This document shows positions 24,065-34,320 of a stretch of DNA of 64,000 nt, in pieces. Made by a program: the position numbers and the translations under genes. This DNA comes from Cryptomeria japonica. Its lineage: Eukaryota; Streptophyta; Pinopsida; Cupressales; Cupressaceae. A model generated the notes under the pieces. The model searched no databases, had not been told where the DNA came from, and was given only the letters and a program-made list of their open reading frames with translations. The stretch lies in the NCBI RefSeq assembly GCF_030272615.1, contig NC_081414.1:339120502-339184501 (forward strand). Direction: 5' to 3'. Numbering within the stretch: the first letter of the stretch is position 1; the number at the start of each line of letters is the position of its first letter.

Positions 24065-26200
24065 TGGTGCAGGAGCACCTAATTGAGCAAAACTCTCCTT
24101 TTTGAGTATTTAATGATTTCATGTTTGTAATGTATTGTGTCAAGTTTATAATGTTGTTTTAGGTTGTTGTGTGTCTTGTCTAGTGGTTTTGATCTTATTT
24201 TGGGCTCAAGAGGTCAAGTTTTGCCTTTCAAGCTTTGAGTTGACAATTTTTGGCAAAAATGTGCAAAATTGCCAAAAAGGTCTTCTAATGCTTTCCAAAG
24301 AATTTAAACATGTTTGATAAGTGTTTTTAAGAATGTCTAAGGTGTTTAGACAAGTTGATAAGGTTAGATTGTCAAAAAGGTCTTTTTGAGCAAGAAATGT
24401 TGTCATTTAGGCTTGCAAAAAGTTGTCATTTTTTGGTTTTTCTTGAAGAATGTAGTTGTGAAAGCCTCCTATCCATAAAGGGATTGATAACTAATTGGAT
24501 GGAGTATAAAAATATCTCCCTTTTCCTTGAAGAAGTTTGGTGATTGTATGAGCAAGAGATTCCTAATAAAAATCATGAATTTTTGGCTTTATTCACTGTT
24601 TTTTGTTTCTTTGGAGTAACAGTCCGTACTGTAGCTTTGCTAGTTGGTACTCTACCTTTGGAAAGTGTGCATAGTAGTTTTACAATGCTCTCCAAGTGAT
24701 TGTAGTACTGGTTTCCTTTGGCAATTTGTTTGTACAAAATTATTTTACTTGTGTGCTCACTGCCCTGCAAAGGGTTTGAAGTTCCAAAATGCCACCACTT
24801 GACTAATCCAGGTTTGGGATCCCAAAAAATGTATTTAGTCAAGTTGGTAATTATGTATATAATGTACATATGCTTCTTGTTGTGCCAAAATTGTGTTTGG
24901 AAGAAGGACTTGAGTGAATACTAGGCAAGTATTGATTACTCGGCTAGTAGCATGTTCAAAACTCAAGATTTGCACCCAAAAGTAATTTGGAGTGAACAAA
25001 TGTATGAGGCAGGGGTCTGGAAATATGGCCAAGGGTGTTTAAGATCACCTTGGTTTGTTAGAGTATCTTGTCCTATTAAACATTCTCACTTTGTAAACAA
25101 AACAATGAGTTCACTGTTTTTGTAAATTGTGTTTGTCAAAATGCTCAAGGAATGCTTCAAAGCATAATCCAAGCCTTATAACCATGAAGGCTATGTAATA
25201 GGGAAGTTCATTAGTGTTTGCAGACCATATGGAGGTATATTTTCCAGTTCAAACTCCTTGTCATGCAAGACCAAAGATGTAGCAGCAAATTGACTAGTAA
25301 AGGGGCAGTTCTAATAGTGACAGTGACATTTCAGTTGTTTGCCAAGTGTTTGGCATTATGTTTGCAGGGCAGTAGTAGGGGAAGGATTCAATTTGGTGTG
25401 GCAAAAGTTCTAAGCTAGTTTGGAGGCTTGATTGGTGGATTTGGGAAGATTTCTCTATGTTCTTTGGTTCTAAACCCTACCAAACTGTACAAAAGTGCCA
25501 AAAATAGTGGACAATCCTCAATTTGCACTAACAGTGGTCTAAAACATAAAAATATATGAGCATATACCCCTTAGACACCATCCAAATCAATTTGAGGGAG
25601 GAAATACCCATCATAGAGTAGGATAAGCAAAAAAGTGTCAATTACCCCTCCACAGGCTAGTAGCCCTTTTGACTACATAACACACATTTGATTGTTTTGT
25701 CAAAATATGTAAACCCGATTATAAGGAGGAGTTTTGGGGCTTATGAAACCTTAGGAGATCAATCCAAAATAGTGAGATAAGTATCATATGGAACCTTGGA
25801 TAGTACATAGCCTCAATTGGAGATTTTGAATTTTGGTTAGTGTATTGAGTAAGCCAAAGGCTATGGGCCTAAAACTAAGTTTTGATCATCAAACCTTGAG
25901 AAGACCTTGCTGCCCCTACATGACCATGTTGGAACTGCCTAATGCACACTGAAACCAATAAGTTGAATGTCCAGTAAGCCATGGATTGAGAAATGCGTAG
26001 ATGGGTGAAGTGAGGAGTTGGAGTAAGCTAGAGCAAGGGTATGAATTTCCACCAAGAAGGGAGGTTGATGGTGAATAATTGTAGAGAGACCTATCAAGTG
26101 TAACTAAACTTGTTATTGCAAAACAATACCTCTTGTTTCCTTTTAAGGCCTTTTGACTCAAATTGGCCTTTTGAGCACTTACCTAGCAACCTCCCTATCA
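24065..26200 (+). mobile_element. 5' LTR of C (2136 bp)
   Basis: It is nearly collinear with 45867-47962. The terminus contains a perfect short hairpin, GGTGC-AGGA-GCACC. It ends ctccctatca directly before the primer site. Short frames inside are chance. Confidence 0.9.
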
Positions 26201-26203
26201 TAG

Positions 26204-26216
26204 TGGTATTAGAGCC
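26204..26216 (+). other. Primer binding site of C
   Basis: TGGTATTAGAGCC follows the LTR by three bases and differs by one base from the Met-tRNA site. Confidence 0.85.
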
Positions 26217-26253
26217 AATGAAAGATTCAGGAGAAAAGGAACATTAGGAAAAC

Positions 26254-27089
26254 ATGGTGACTAATGTTGAGTTAGCCAAGAATGTTGAAGACCAAGAAGA
26301 GGAAAATAGGGCACTCAAAGAAATATTAGATCAACTAGCAATGAAACTAGCTGAAGTAGAAGTTAAAATTGAAGAAGCCCATGATAAGGTTGGAGATCAG
26401 GGTAAAATGGTGGTCATAGAAGATGAGGTTCCCATACCTGACCCTGTTATTGAGCAAGAACCATTCTTGAAAGCCTTGAGAGCTATGAGTGGTAAAACCT
26501 TAGAGGGAGTGGCTCTTTTTAGTGGAAAGATGGATCCATATGCTCTTATAGAGTGGATTGAGGGTCTAGAAAACCATTTTGAATGTGATGGAGTAACTAA
26601 AGCACACAAGGTTAAGGTAGCAAAATGAAGGCTGAGAGGGGCAACCTTAACTTGGTGGAAGTTCATCCAAGAGGAAAGGTGAAAGAAGGTAAGCAACCAC
26701 TAGCCACCTAGAAAGCAATGGTAGCCAAAATGAAAGAAACTTACCTTCCTGAAGACTATGAAATACAACTTCACAGGAAAAGACAAAATTTGAGACAAAA
26801 AGACCTAGATGTCAGTAGCTACACTTAGGAGTTTCAAAAACTGTGCATGAGATCCAAAGTAGTAGAGGATGAGAGTATAAAAGTAGCAAGGTACTTGAAT
26901 GGGTTAAGATGGAACATCCAAGAAGAGATGAGCTTGTTATGCCCACAAACAGTACACAAGTGTTATCAACTAGCACTTAAGGTGGAAGAGAAAGGCATGA
27001 GAATGCAAGAAAAAAATAACAGAGGAAGAGGTAGGGGAAGAGATGGTAGAGGTCATAGAGGCATTTTTGGGGGAAGGAGCATAAAATAA
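26254..27089 (+). pseudogene. Gag of chromovirus C
   Basis: The ATG is the first after the primer site. Residues 1-60 form an acidic coiled coil (VEDQEEENRALKEILDQLAM). Next come the retrotransposon Gag core motifs FSGKMDPYALIEWIEGLE and, after a TGA at 26626, RLRGATLTWWKFIQEE. A frameshift near 26700 moves the rest to another frame (MKETYLPEDYE, then VARYLNGLRWNIQEEM and CYQLALKVEEK), followed by the Arg/Gly-rich RNA-binding stretch GRGRGRDGRGHRG. Gag forms the virus-like particle. This copy is broken by at least four stops and the frameshift. Confidence 0.85.
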
Positions 27090-27224
27090 TGATCCTAGGG
27101 AGAGTCTAAACTTATAGAGCAAAGTGGGGATTCTCAAAGCAAACCCAACTATAGGGGTAGGGGATCAAGCAACCCGAGTAGGGGTAGATCTAATGGACCA
27201 GGGAGAGGGTCCTACTTCTCAACC

Positions 27225-27806
27225 ATGAAGTGCTACAACTATCAAAATTTGGGCAACCCCACCTATAGATGCCCAGAGAAGCCTAGTTCATCCTATGGTG
27301 GTGAAAAGAGGGTAAACTATGTTCAGGAAGAAGGAGGAAATACCAGAACTTCAGCATTGAACCACCTAGCTTCAGAAGATGGAGAGAGTTTAATGATCAA
27401 GAGAGTGTTAATGAAGAAGCCACACGGTACAGAGGTCTCACAAAGAAGATCATTGTTCAGGATTAAGTGTAAAATCATGGGAAAGGTGTGTAAAGTGATC
27501 ATAGATTCAGGATCCACAGATAACATCATATCAAAGGAAGCAGTTAGTAAATTGAAACTACCTAGGATACAACACAAGGAGCCATACAAGGTCACATGGT
27601 TAAATAAGGGACAACATGTGTTAGTAAATGAGCAAGCTTGGGTAGATTTCCACATAGGTGGATATAGAGATACGATCCTATGTGACATCCTTCCTATGGA
27701 TGCTTGCCACCTACTGTTGGGTAGACCATGGCAGTTTGATCGAAAAGCACACCATGATGGGGAAAGAAACTCCTACTCATTTCAGAAAGATGGAGTAACC
27801 TATTAG
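27225..27806 (+). pseudogene. Zinc knuckle and aspartic protease of C
   Basis: It is in the same frame as the distal Gag. The N-terminus has a damaged CCHC knuckle (KCYNYQNLGNPTYRC; the second Cys and the His are lost). About 90 residues later, after FRIKCKIMGKVCKVI, comes the catalytic motif DSGST of retropepsins, with the downstream hydrophobic stretch LLLGRPWQFDR typical of Gypsy proteases. It would cleave Gag-Pol. A TAG ends the frame before the pol frame begins. Confidence 0.85.
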
Positions 27807-27844
27807 ATTCAATCCCTCATTGAAGAGGAGAGAGCAGCAAAAAA

Positions 27845-29340
27845 GTGCCTAACATCTTGTTAGTAAATGAGAAAGAATTCATAAAAACACTAGAAGAGGG
27901 TGAAGGAGTGGGATTTGCACTCATAGTGAAACCCAAGGAAGAAAAGGTAGAAAATAAAGTTGAGATACCATATGAGGTGCAGCAAATCCTTGATAACTTC
28001 AAAGAAATAATCAGTGATGGTACACCTGCAGCCTTACCACCTCCTAGAGCCATTAGCCATCAAATTTATTTCATACCTAGAGCCTCCTTACTAGATAAGA
28101 TAGCCTATAAGATGACCCCTAAACAAAATGAAGAGGTAGCAAGACAAATACAAGAACTCTTAGACCAAGGGCTGATTAGGAAAAGCATTAGTCCTTGTGC
28201 AGTACCTACAGTGTTGGCACCTAAGAAGGGTGGAACATGGAGACTTTGTACAGATTCTAGAGCCATAAACAAGATAACCATTAGATACAGATTTCCCATA
28301 CCCAGGATAGAGAATTTGATGGATTGTTTGGCGGGTGCACATTTTTTCAGTAAGATTGACTTGAAGAGTGGCTACCATCAAATAAGAATCAAAGAGGGCG
28401 ATGAATGGAAGACAACTTTCAAAATGAATGAGGGTCTTTATGAGTGGCTTGTCATGCCATTTGGACTCTCTAATGCTCCCAACACATTCATGAGACTCAT
28501 GAATAAATTTTTACATGATTTCATTGGAAAGTTTGTTGTTGTGTATTTAGATGATATTCTTATTTTCAATAAAACTAAGGAAGAGCATTTGAAGCATTTA
28601 GCTAGTGTTTTGAGAAAGTTATCTGATGAACAACTAACCATTAATCTTGAAAAGTGTGATTTCTTGAAGCAAGAATTGGTCTATCTTGGTTTTGTTGTAT
28701 CAAGAGGCAATCTGAAAATGGATCAATCTAAAGTTGTAGCAATAACTAGTTGGCCAACTCCTAAGATAGCCAGTGATGTCAGAAGTTTCCATGGTTTGGC
28801 ACAATTTTACAAAAAGTTCATTAGGGGATTCAGTGAGATTTGTGCTGTAATGTTAGACACCATCAAAGGGGGTGTAAAGGTAAAATTTTAGTGGATAGAT
28901 GCAGCCAATAAGGGGTTTGAATTATTGAAAACTAAAGTAGCTACTCAACCAGTGCTCATTTTACCTGGTTTTGATAAGCTTTTTACTATTGAATGTGATG
29001 CTAGTAATATTGTTGTAGGAGCTGTTTTAAGTCAAGAAAATAGACCAGTTGCATTCTTGAGTGAGAAGTTGAATGATTCCAAGAAAAATTACTCTTCCTA
29101 TGATTTAGAACTCTATGCATTAGTACAAGCACTTAGGAAATGGAGACACTATCTTCTTCCTAAAGAGTTTGTTGTATACACAGATAATCAGGCACTAAGT
29201 TTCTTGAACTCACAGGACAAACTGAATCATAGGCATGTTAAATGGGTAGAATATTTGCAAGCTTACACTTTTACTCTTAAGCATAAGAAGGGTTAGTTGA
29301 ATAAAGTAGCAGATGCTTTGAGTAGAAGGTTGTTAACTAT
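27845..29340 (+). pseudogene. Reverse transcriptase and RNase H of C
   Basis: The frame is open for 348 codons with all main Gypsy reverse transcriptase blocks: CAVPTVLAPKKGGTWRLCTD, FPIPRIENLMD, FSKIDLKSGYHQIR, MPFGLSNAPNTFMRLMN and the catalytic YLDDILIF. A TAG at 28889 stands just before WIDAANKGFELLK. RNase H follows in the same frame (TIECDASNIVVGAVLSQ, SYDLELYALVQALRKWRHYL, VYTDNQAL), then ADALSRR. Further TAGs occur at 29294 and 29357. At 29294 (KKG-stop-LNKVADALSRR) family consensus has Gln, so C-to-T change is the likely cause. Confidence 0.92.
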
Positions 29341-29386
29341 CCATGAGATTCAAGTATAGGGCATTGGTATTGATAGTTTTAAAGAT

Positions 29387-30473
29387 ATGTATCCTACTAA
29401 TGATGATTTTGTTGAAGCTTATAAAGTTTGTCAAGATTTTGAGAATAATTTCCATGGTGCATATGCTAATTTCACTTTGCAGGATGGTTTGTTATTCAGG
29501 GATGGACAATTGTGTGTTCCAAAAGGTTCTACGAGGGAGAACCTTATTCAAGAGAAGCACAATGGGTCCTTAAGTGGACATTTTGGTCTCAACAAGACCT
29601 TAGAGTTGGTTCAAAGGTTCTATTATTGGCCTAAGATGCAGAGAGACATCAAGAGGTATGTTGAACATTGTTTGGTATGTTAGAAAGCAAAAGGTAATTC
29701 CTCCAATGATGGTTTATATCAGCCTCTTCCCATTCCACATAGGCCTTGGGATTGCATTAGTATGGATTTTGTGGTAGGATTACCTAGAACTCAAGCAGGT
29801 ATTGATAGCATCTTTGTAGTAGTTGATAGATTTAGAAAAATGGCTCATTTTATTCCTTGTAAGACAACACATGATGCAAGTCATATTGCTTACTTATTTT
29901 TCAAAGAATTTGTTAGAATACGTGGATTGCCTACTAGCATTGTTTCAGATAGAGATGTTAAGTTTCTTGGTCATTTCTAGAAAACATTGTGGAAGAGATT
30001 GGGTACCAATCTCTCTTTTGGTTCAGCTTATCATCCACAAACTGATGGCCAAATTGAAGTTGCTAACATGTCTCTTGGAAACATGCTTAGGTGTTTGACA
30101 AAGGAATATGGGCAGAGTTGGGATCAGCTCATTCATCAAGTAGAATATGCCTACAATGATAGTGTTAATTGGTCTACAGGTAAAAGTCCTTTTGAAGTTG
30201 TTTATGGTATGCATCCAAGGGGTATAATGGAGTTGAGGGATATCACTAACTTGCAGCCTAAGAGTGGAAAAACAAATGACATGTCTCAATCCATGAAGGA
30301 GGTTCATGAGAAAGTGAGAAAAGATTTTCAAGATACCTCCCAAAAAGTCAAGGCAAGAGTGGATGCTACAAAGATAGATGTTCATTTTTCCATAGGTGAT
30401 TATGTGATGATCCATTTGAACAAGGCAAGGCTACAAAAGGGAGTTCCAAGCAAACTTCATATGAGGAGAATAG
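29387..30473 (+). pseudogene. Integrase of C, split by element A
   Basis: It is in the same frame as reverse transcriptase. The zinc-binding part shows HNGSLSGHFGLNKTLELVQR and YVEHCLVC, then a TAG where Gln is usual. The catalytic core has the first Asp in MDFVVGLP, the second in SDRD, and the Glu in YHPQTDGQIEVAN. A TAG at 29978 replaces what is normally Trp (FW-KTLW). The C-terminal part (KARVDATKIDVHFSIGDYVM, then LQKGVPSKLHMRRI) is cut by A's LTR after the AATAG target. The frame resumes at 45472. Confidence 0.92.
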
Positions 30474-31641
30474 TGTTGGAATTTTTTATGATTATGTTGT
30501 GATTGTCATTGATGGTCACACACTTGCTATGAGATCACTTTTTGAATGTATGAATTATGCTCAACCGGTAATTATTCCAAACTAGTATCATGTGTTAGTC
30601 TTTAGACTATCAGTGTTTTGTAGAAAGTGTTTACTGTTCTCAAGCGGTATGAAGACCCCAAGTGGATCAAGGATCTCAAGCAGCATGAAGGATCAAAGCG
30701 GCAGAACACATATTTCCCAGTCTTCATTTTCGACAAACTAACAACCGATATTTTGCATAAACCGGTATTTTGTATGAACCGGTAATACTCTGTGATGAGT
30801 TACCAACCAACATTTTGTGATGAGTTACCATCCACCAATTATCTGGCGGTGTTGACACTTTGGCGGTGCTTTTTGTGTCATGTTACCAAATATGTCTAGA
30901 TGCATTGAACCTAGAAAATTGTATTGTAAACCTATTGGACTGACATGAAATCAGATTCCTTTATAAGGACATCATGTCTAGGGTTTTAGGTTGTTGTTAG
31001 GGTTTTGCAAGTGGTTGATGAGTTTTTGTAAGTGTGATCAAAGAAGGGAAGTTTAGGTCTGCGAGAGAAGGTAGAGTGTGAATGTGTTGAAGACTAAAGT
31101 AATGTTGGAATGCATTAAGAACGAGCTATCAAGGATCTAACCAAGCAATCTATGCTATTTGCTAGATCACTCACTTGTTGATTACTAACATCTTCGACAA
31201 GTCTGAAGCCCTTAATCAAGTAGGCCCATAAAGCATTTTGTAAATCCTCTAACAAGGTGGTTCACATCTATGGATCTAAAATCCTCTAGCAAGTTAGTCT
31301 TTAATCAGACTTATCTCCTAACAGAGATTGAGATTCCTAACAGGATCTGTTTAGGTAAATAACATTGTATGACCTTAACCAGTCTAGTTTCTATTATGCA
31401 GATAGTTACTTGTGAGTTTCATCTCAGCGCGGTTTTTCCCATTTGGGTTTCCACATCAAATATCTTGTGTTATGGTGTTATTGCTCCTATGGGTGAATGC
31501 CTTATTTGCTATTTGGTTTGCATGTGTGTCAACTGGTTTGTTTGTTAAACTATTTTACCGGTTTACTACTAGACTATTTAAATGTTTAAGTTTAGTATTT
31601 TTTGGTATACTAATTCACCCCCCCCCTCTTAATATTCATCA
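30474..31641 (+). mobile_element. LTR1 of A (1168 bp)
   Basis: It starts TGTTGGAATTTTTTATG and ends CTTAATATTCATCA. TATA-like TATAAGG at 30962-30968 fits a promoter ahead of the conserved ctagggttttaggtt. The tail has ggtttttcccatttgggttt and a C9 run near 31618-31626. Confidence 0.92.
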
Positions 31642-31643
31642 AT

Positions 31644-31656
31644 TGGTATCAGAGCC
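31644..31656 (+). other. Primer binding site of A (Met-tRNA)
   Basis: TGGTATCAGAGCC follows the LTR end by two bases, a perfect match to the common plant site. Confidence 0.93.
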
Positions 31657-31691
31657 AACCTTTCTATAAGTCTAACTAGTTGGAAAGAGAT

Positions 31692-32970
31692 ATGGGGGAA
31701 TACACTGTGAGGGAACTTACTCATTGGCTCACTCAGTCTGAGCAAGCCTATGATGAACTTATGGCCAAATATAAGGCCTCTCAGGCAAAAAGAAGAGAGC
31801 ATGCTAAAAATCTGGTGGAGCTATCTGAAAATAGTTCTTCTGATGAAGCGGACATGGAAGCCCTAATTCAAGAAGTAGAAAAGATGAATGAATCCAATTC
31901 CAATCTAAGAAAAGAGTTGGAAGGACTGACTATCTGAATGTGCCAAGAGCTTGAGAACTGGAGGAAAGCTGAAGATCTAGTAAAAGACAAAGATCATGAA
32001 ATCTCCAAGCTGAAGCAAGAGATCAATGCACTTACCGCTCACCTTCATGAAAGCAAAATGGAAAAAGAAGAAGTAAAAAGTGAACTAAACATGGCTATTT
32101 CTGAGTGTAACCTTGAAGGAATCCAATGCTGCTATTTCCAAAGAACTCACTAAGTCAAAAGAAATACTTGCCAAATTCAATAAGAGCACTGTCAAGCTAG
32201 AGCAGAAGCTTGAATCAGCTAAACTGGTAAAGAATACCAATGGACTTGGTTTCTCTGAATATGAGAAATGTGAGACCTCTAGAACAAAAGATGGAGCATC
32301 AAAGAAACAACCGGCATCAAAGGATAAAGGTAAGCAAAAGTTCAAACCTATTTGCTTCAACTGTCTCAAGGAAGGACACACTGATAATGTATGTAGAAGT
32401 AAGGCTTACAATAATTTTCCTTATTTTCTAAATGATAAGCCTAGATCCAATAGATTCAATGGTAATTGTTATGCATGCAACAAGTTTGGGCATAGAGCAT
32501 TTGAATGCAGGTTTGTCATGCACAATACCGGAAGGTATCCTCAAAGGAATCAAGGAGTTTTTCCTGAACACTTTGGGAACAGGAACCCAACCCTATTTAA
32601 TACCTATAATCATCAGTCAGGTAGCAGTGGCTATCAAGTGGCAACCAGATGGAGAGAAAACTATTGGATTTGTCATGGTCATGGTCACACTGCTGCAACA
32701 TGCAGAAGGAAGAATGGAAACATGGATAATAGACCTTGGAGAGCACTTGGAATGGTTTCCTATCATTGCAACAAACCGGGTCATTCAACAAGATTCTACA
32801 GAAGTAGAAAGAGTATATCGGATGATATATCGGTTACTCCAGAAGGAAAGATTGATGTTGAAATTGTCCAGGCAAATATGAAGAAAACCTGGAAGAAGAA
32901 GCCTGAAGAAGTGATTCAAGAAGAACTGATTTCTGCACCTAGTGTGGAAGTCGCTGACCTAGAAAACTAA
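31692..32970 (+). pseudogene. ORF1 of A: coiled-coil Gag with four zinc knuckles
   Basis: The first ATG after the primer site is used. The N-terminal ~140 residues are charged coiled coil (LTQSEQAYDELMAKYK; EIEKLK-like heptads), with a TGA at 31935. A frameshift near 32110 leads to the frame carrying CCHC knuckles: CFNCLKEGHTDNVC and CYACNKFGHRAFEC are complete, a third (WICHGHGHTAATC) lost its first Cys, and a fourth (YHCNKPGHSTRFY) is degenerate. Such a protein packages RNA. The C-terminus is acidic. A solo LTR sits 25 bp after the stop. Confidence 0.82.
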
Positions 32971-32995
32971 GCATCAGAAAAGCTTAGGGGGAGCA

Positions 32996-33936
32996 TGTTA
33001 GGGTTCCCACATATACTGAGAGGGGGGGGGGGTGAATCAGTATCTGACCAGTATTGAAATTTTCTTAAAACTGAATATGCAGAATATAAAGTAATAGTAT
33101 ATCGGTAAGCAAGAATTAATGCAAATAATAGAATCAAAAGCATCCACATGAAAAGAACACCATAACACAAGATGTTTAATGAGGAAACCCGGTGTGGGAA
33201 AAACCTCGATAGGATTTGTGACCCATAATATTCACTTACTGGCCAATAAGAGAATATTACTTACAATAGGGGCCTGCACATGTAGGAAGGCCAACTGCCT
33301 AGAGCTCACTGCTCAATAAGAAGTCACACTGACTTACAATGAGGATTTACACAAATCCAATATTCTATATTGCTTTACAATAGCATCTTCAATGCTAGAT
33401 TCAGTACCGGTTCTTGCTCTGTTCTTTACATATACCCTTGACCTACAATTCACACATTAGGTCTGCCTTATAATTTATTTATTGCATTCTATCCATATCA
33501 TACAAATGACTACAATGATCTCCTTTATATACAAGAGTCATTTTACAATTTGCCAAGTCGGCTTACAATGATAAACAAAATATTACATATCAAAAATCTT
33601 GTCGGCCTCTGTGCCGATATACATATTTCCTTCTGTGTCGGTGTACATCTTCTGTGCCGGTGCCGATGTAGATTGATCTTCTGATGCTGGTGTACTATCT
33701 TGCCTGTGTTATATTTTGCTGGTATAATATCTTGTTGGTGCCATAGGATTGCAAGGTTGCTTGTATAATGCTTTGCTGATATAATGTCTTTGCCGGTGCC
33801 ATAGGATTGCAAGGTTGCCTGTATAATGCTTTGCCGGTATAATGTCTTTGCCGGTGCCATAGGATTGCAAGGTTTCCATCAATGACAAAACCTTCAATCA
33901 CACACAATGTCTCATTGGAGTGTCCATATGCCAATA
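32996..33936 (-). mobile_element. Solo LTR of the B family, reversed, inside A
   Basis: On the minus strand it begins like B's LTR (TGGCATATGGACACTCCAAT, then GTGATTGAAGGTTTTGTCAT) and ends GGGAACCCTAACA. The shared module is present in reverse (ggccaactgcctagagctca), as is the G-run complement of the C-run at about 33021-33031. The flanks are GAGCA (32991-32995) and GAGAA (33937-33941), a likely target duplication with one mismatch. It separates A's ORF1 from ORF2. Confidence 0.82.
33718..33876. repeat. 58-bp tandem expansion within the solo LTR, ~2.7 copies
   Basis: ggtgccataggattgcaagg starts at 33737, 33795 and 33853. B's own LTRs have this motif once, so the expansion arose in this LTR or its lineage. 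The minus-strand frames over it (SYGTGKDII repeats) are by-products. Confidence 0.85.
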
Positions 33937-34320
33937 GAGAAAACGGTGAAATATCTCGAACCCTCGGTTGACATCGATAAAAGACCTTAACCAGTATGTG
34001 ATACCTGTCAGTTGGAAAAAGATCGAAAATGATAAAAGGTAAACTAGGGTTTATGCCCTAATAGTGGAGCATTTATTATGGTAGGTGGAGAATCTATTTA
34101 AAAGGAATTTTCAAATCATTTCTCACTTATCATTTTTTGAGTGAAGAAGTTTTTCAAGTGTAGAGTGAAGAAAAGTGATTTACACTATGATTCAAAGAAT
34201 TTATCAAAATCTTGAAGAAGAATCTGAAGCAAATATCTATTGGAGGAGTGTAGAATGCATAGCGACATCTCAACAACCAAAGGAGTGTGTGGCGAAGTTC
34301 AAATTGTGAAGCCCTAAATT

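Noticed and set aside
33543-33934. Minus-strand frames with repeated SYGTGKDII-like motifs
   Set aside because: They come from the 58-bp tandem expansion inside a solo LTR, in three overlapping frames.
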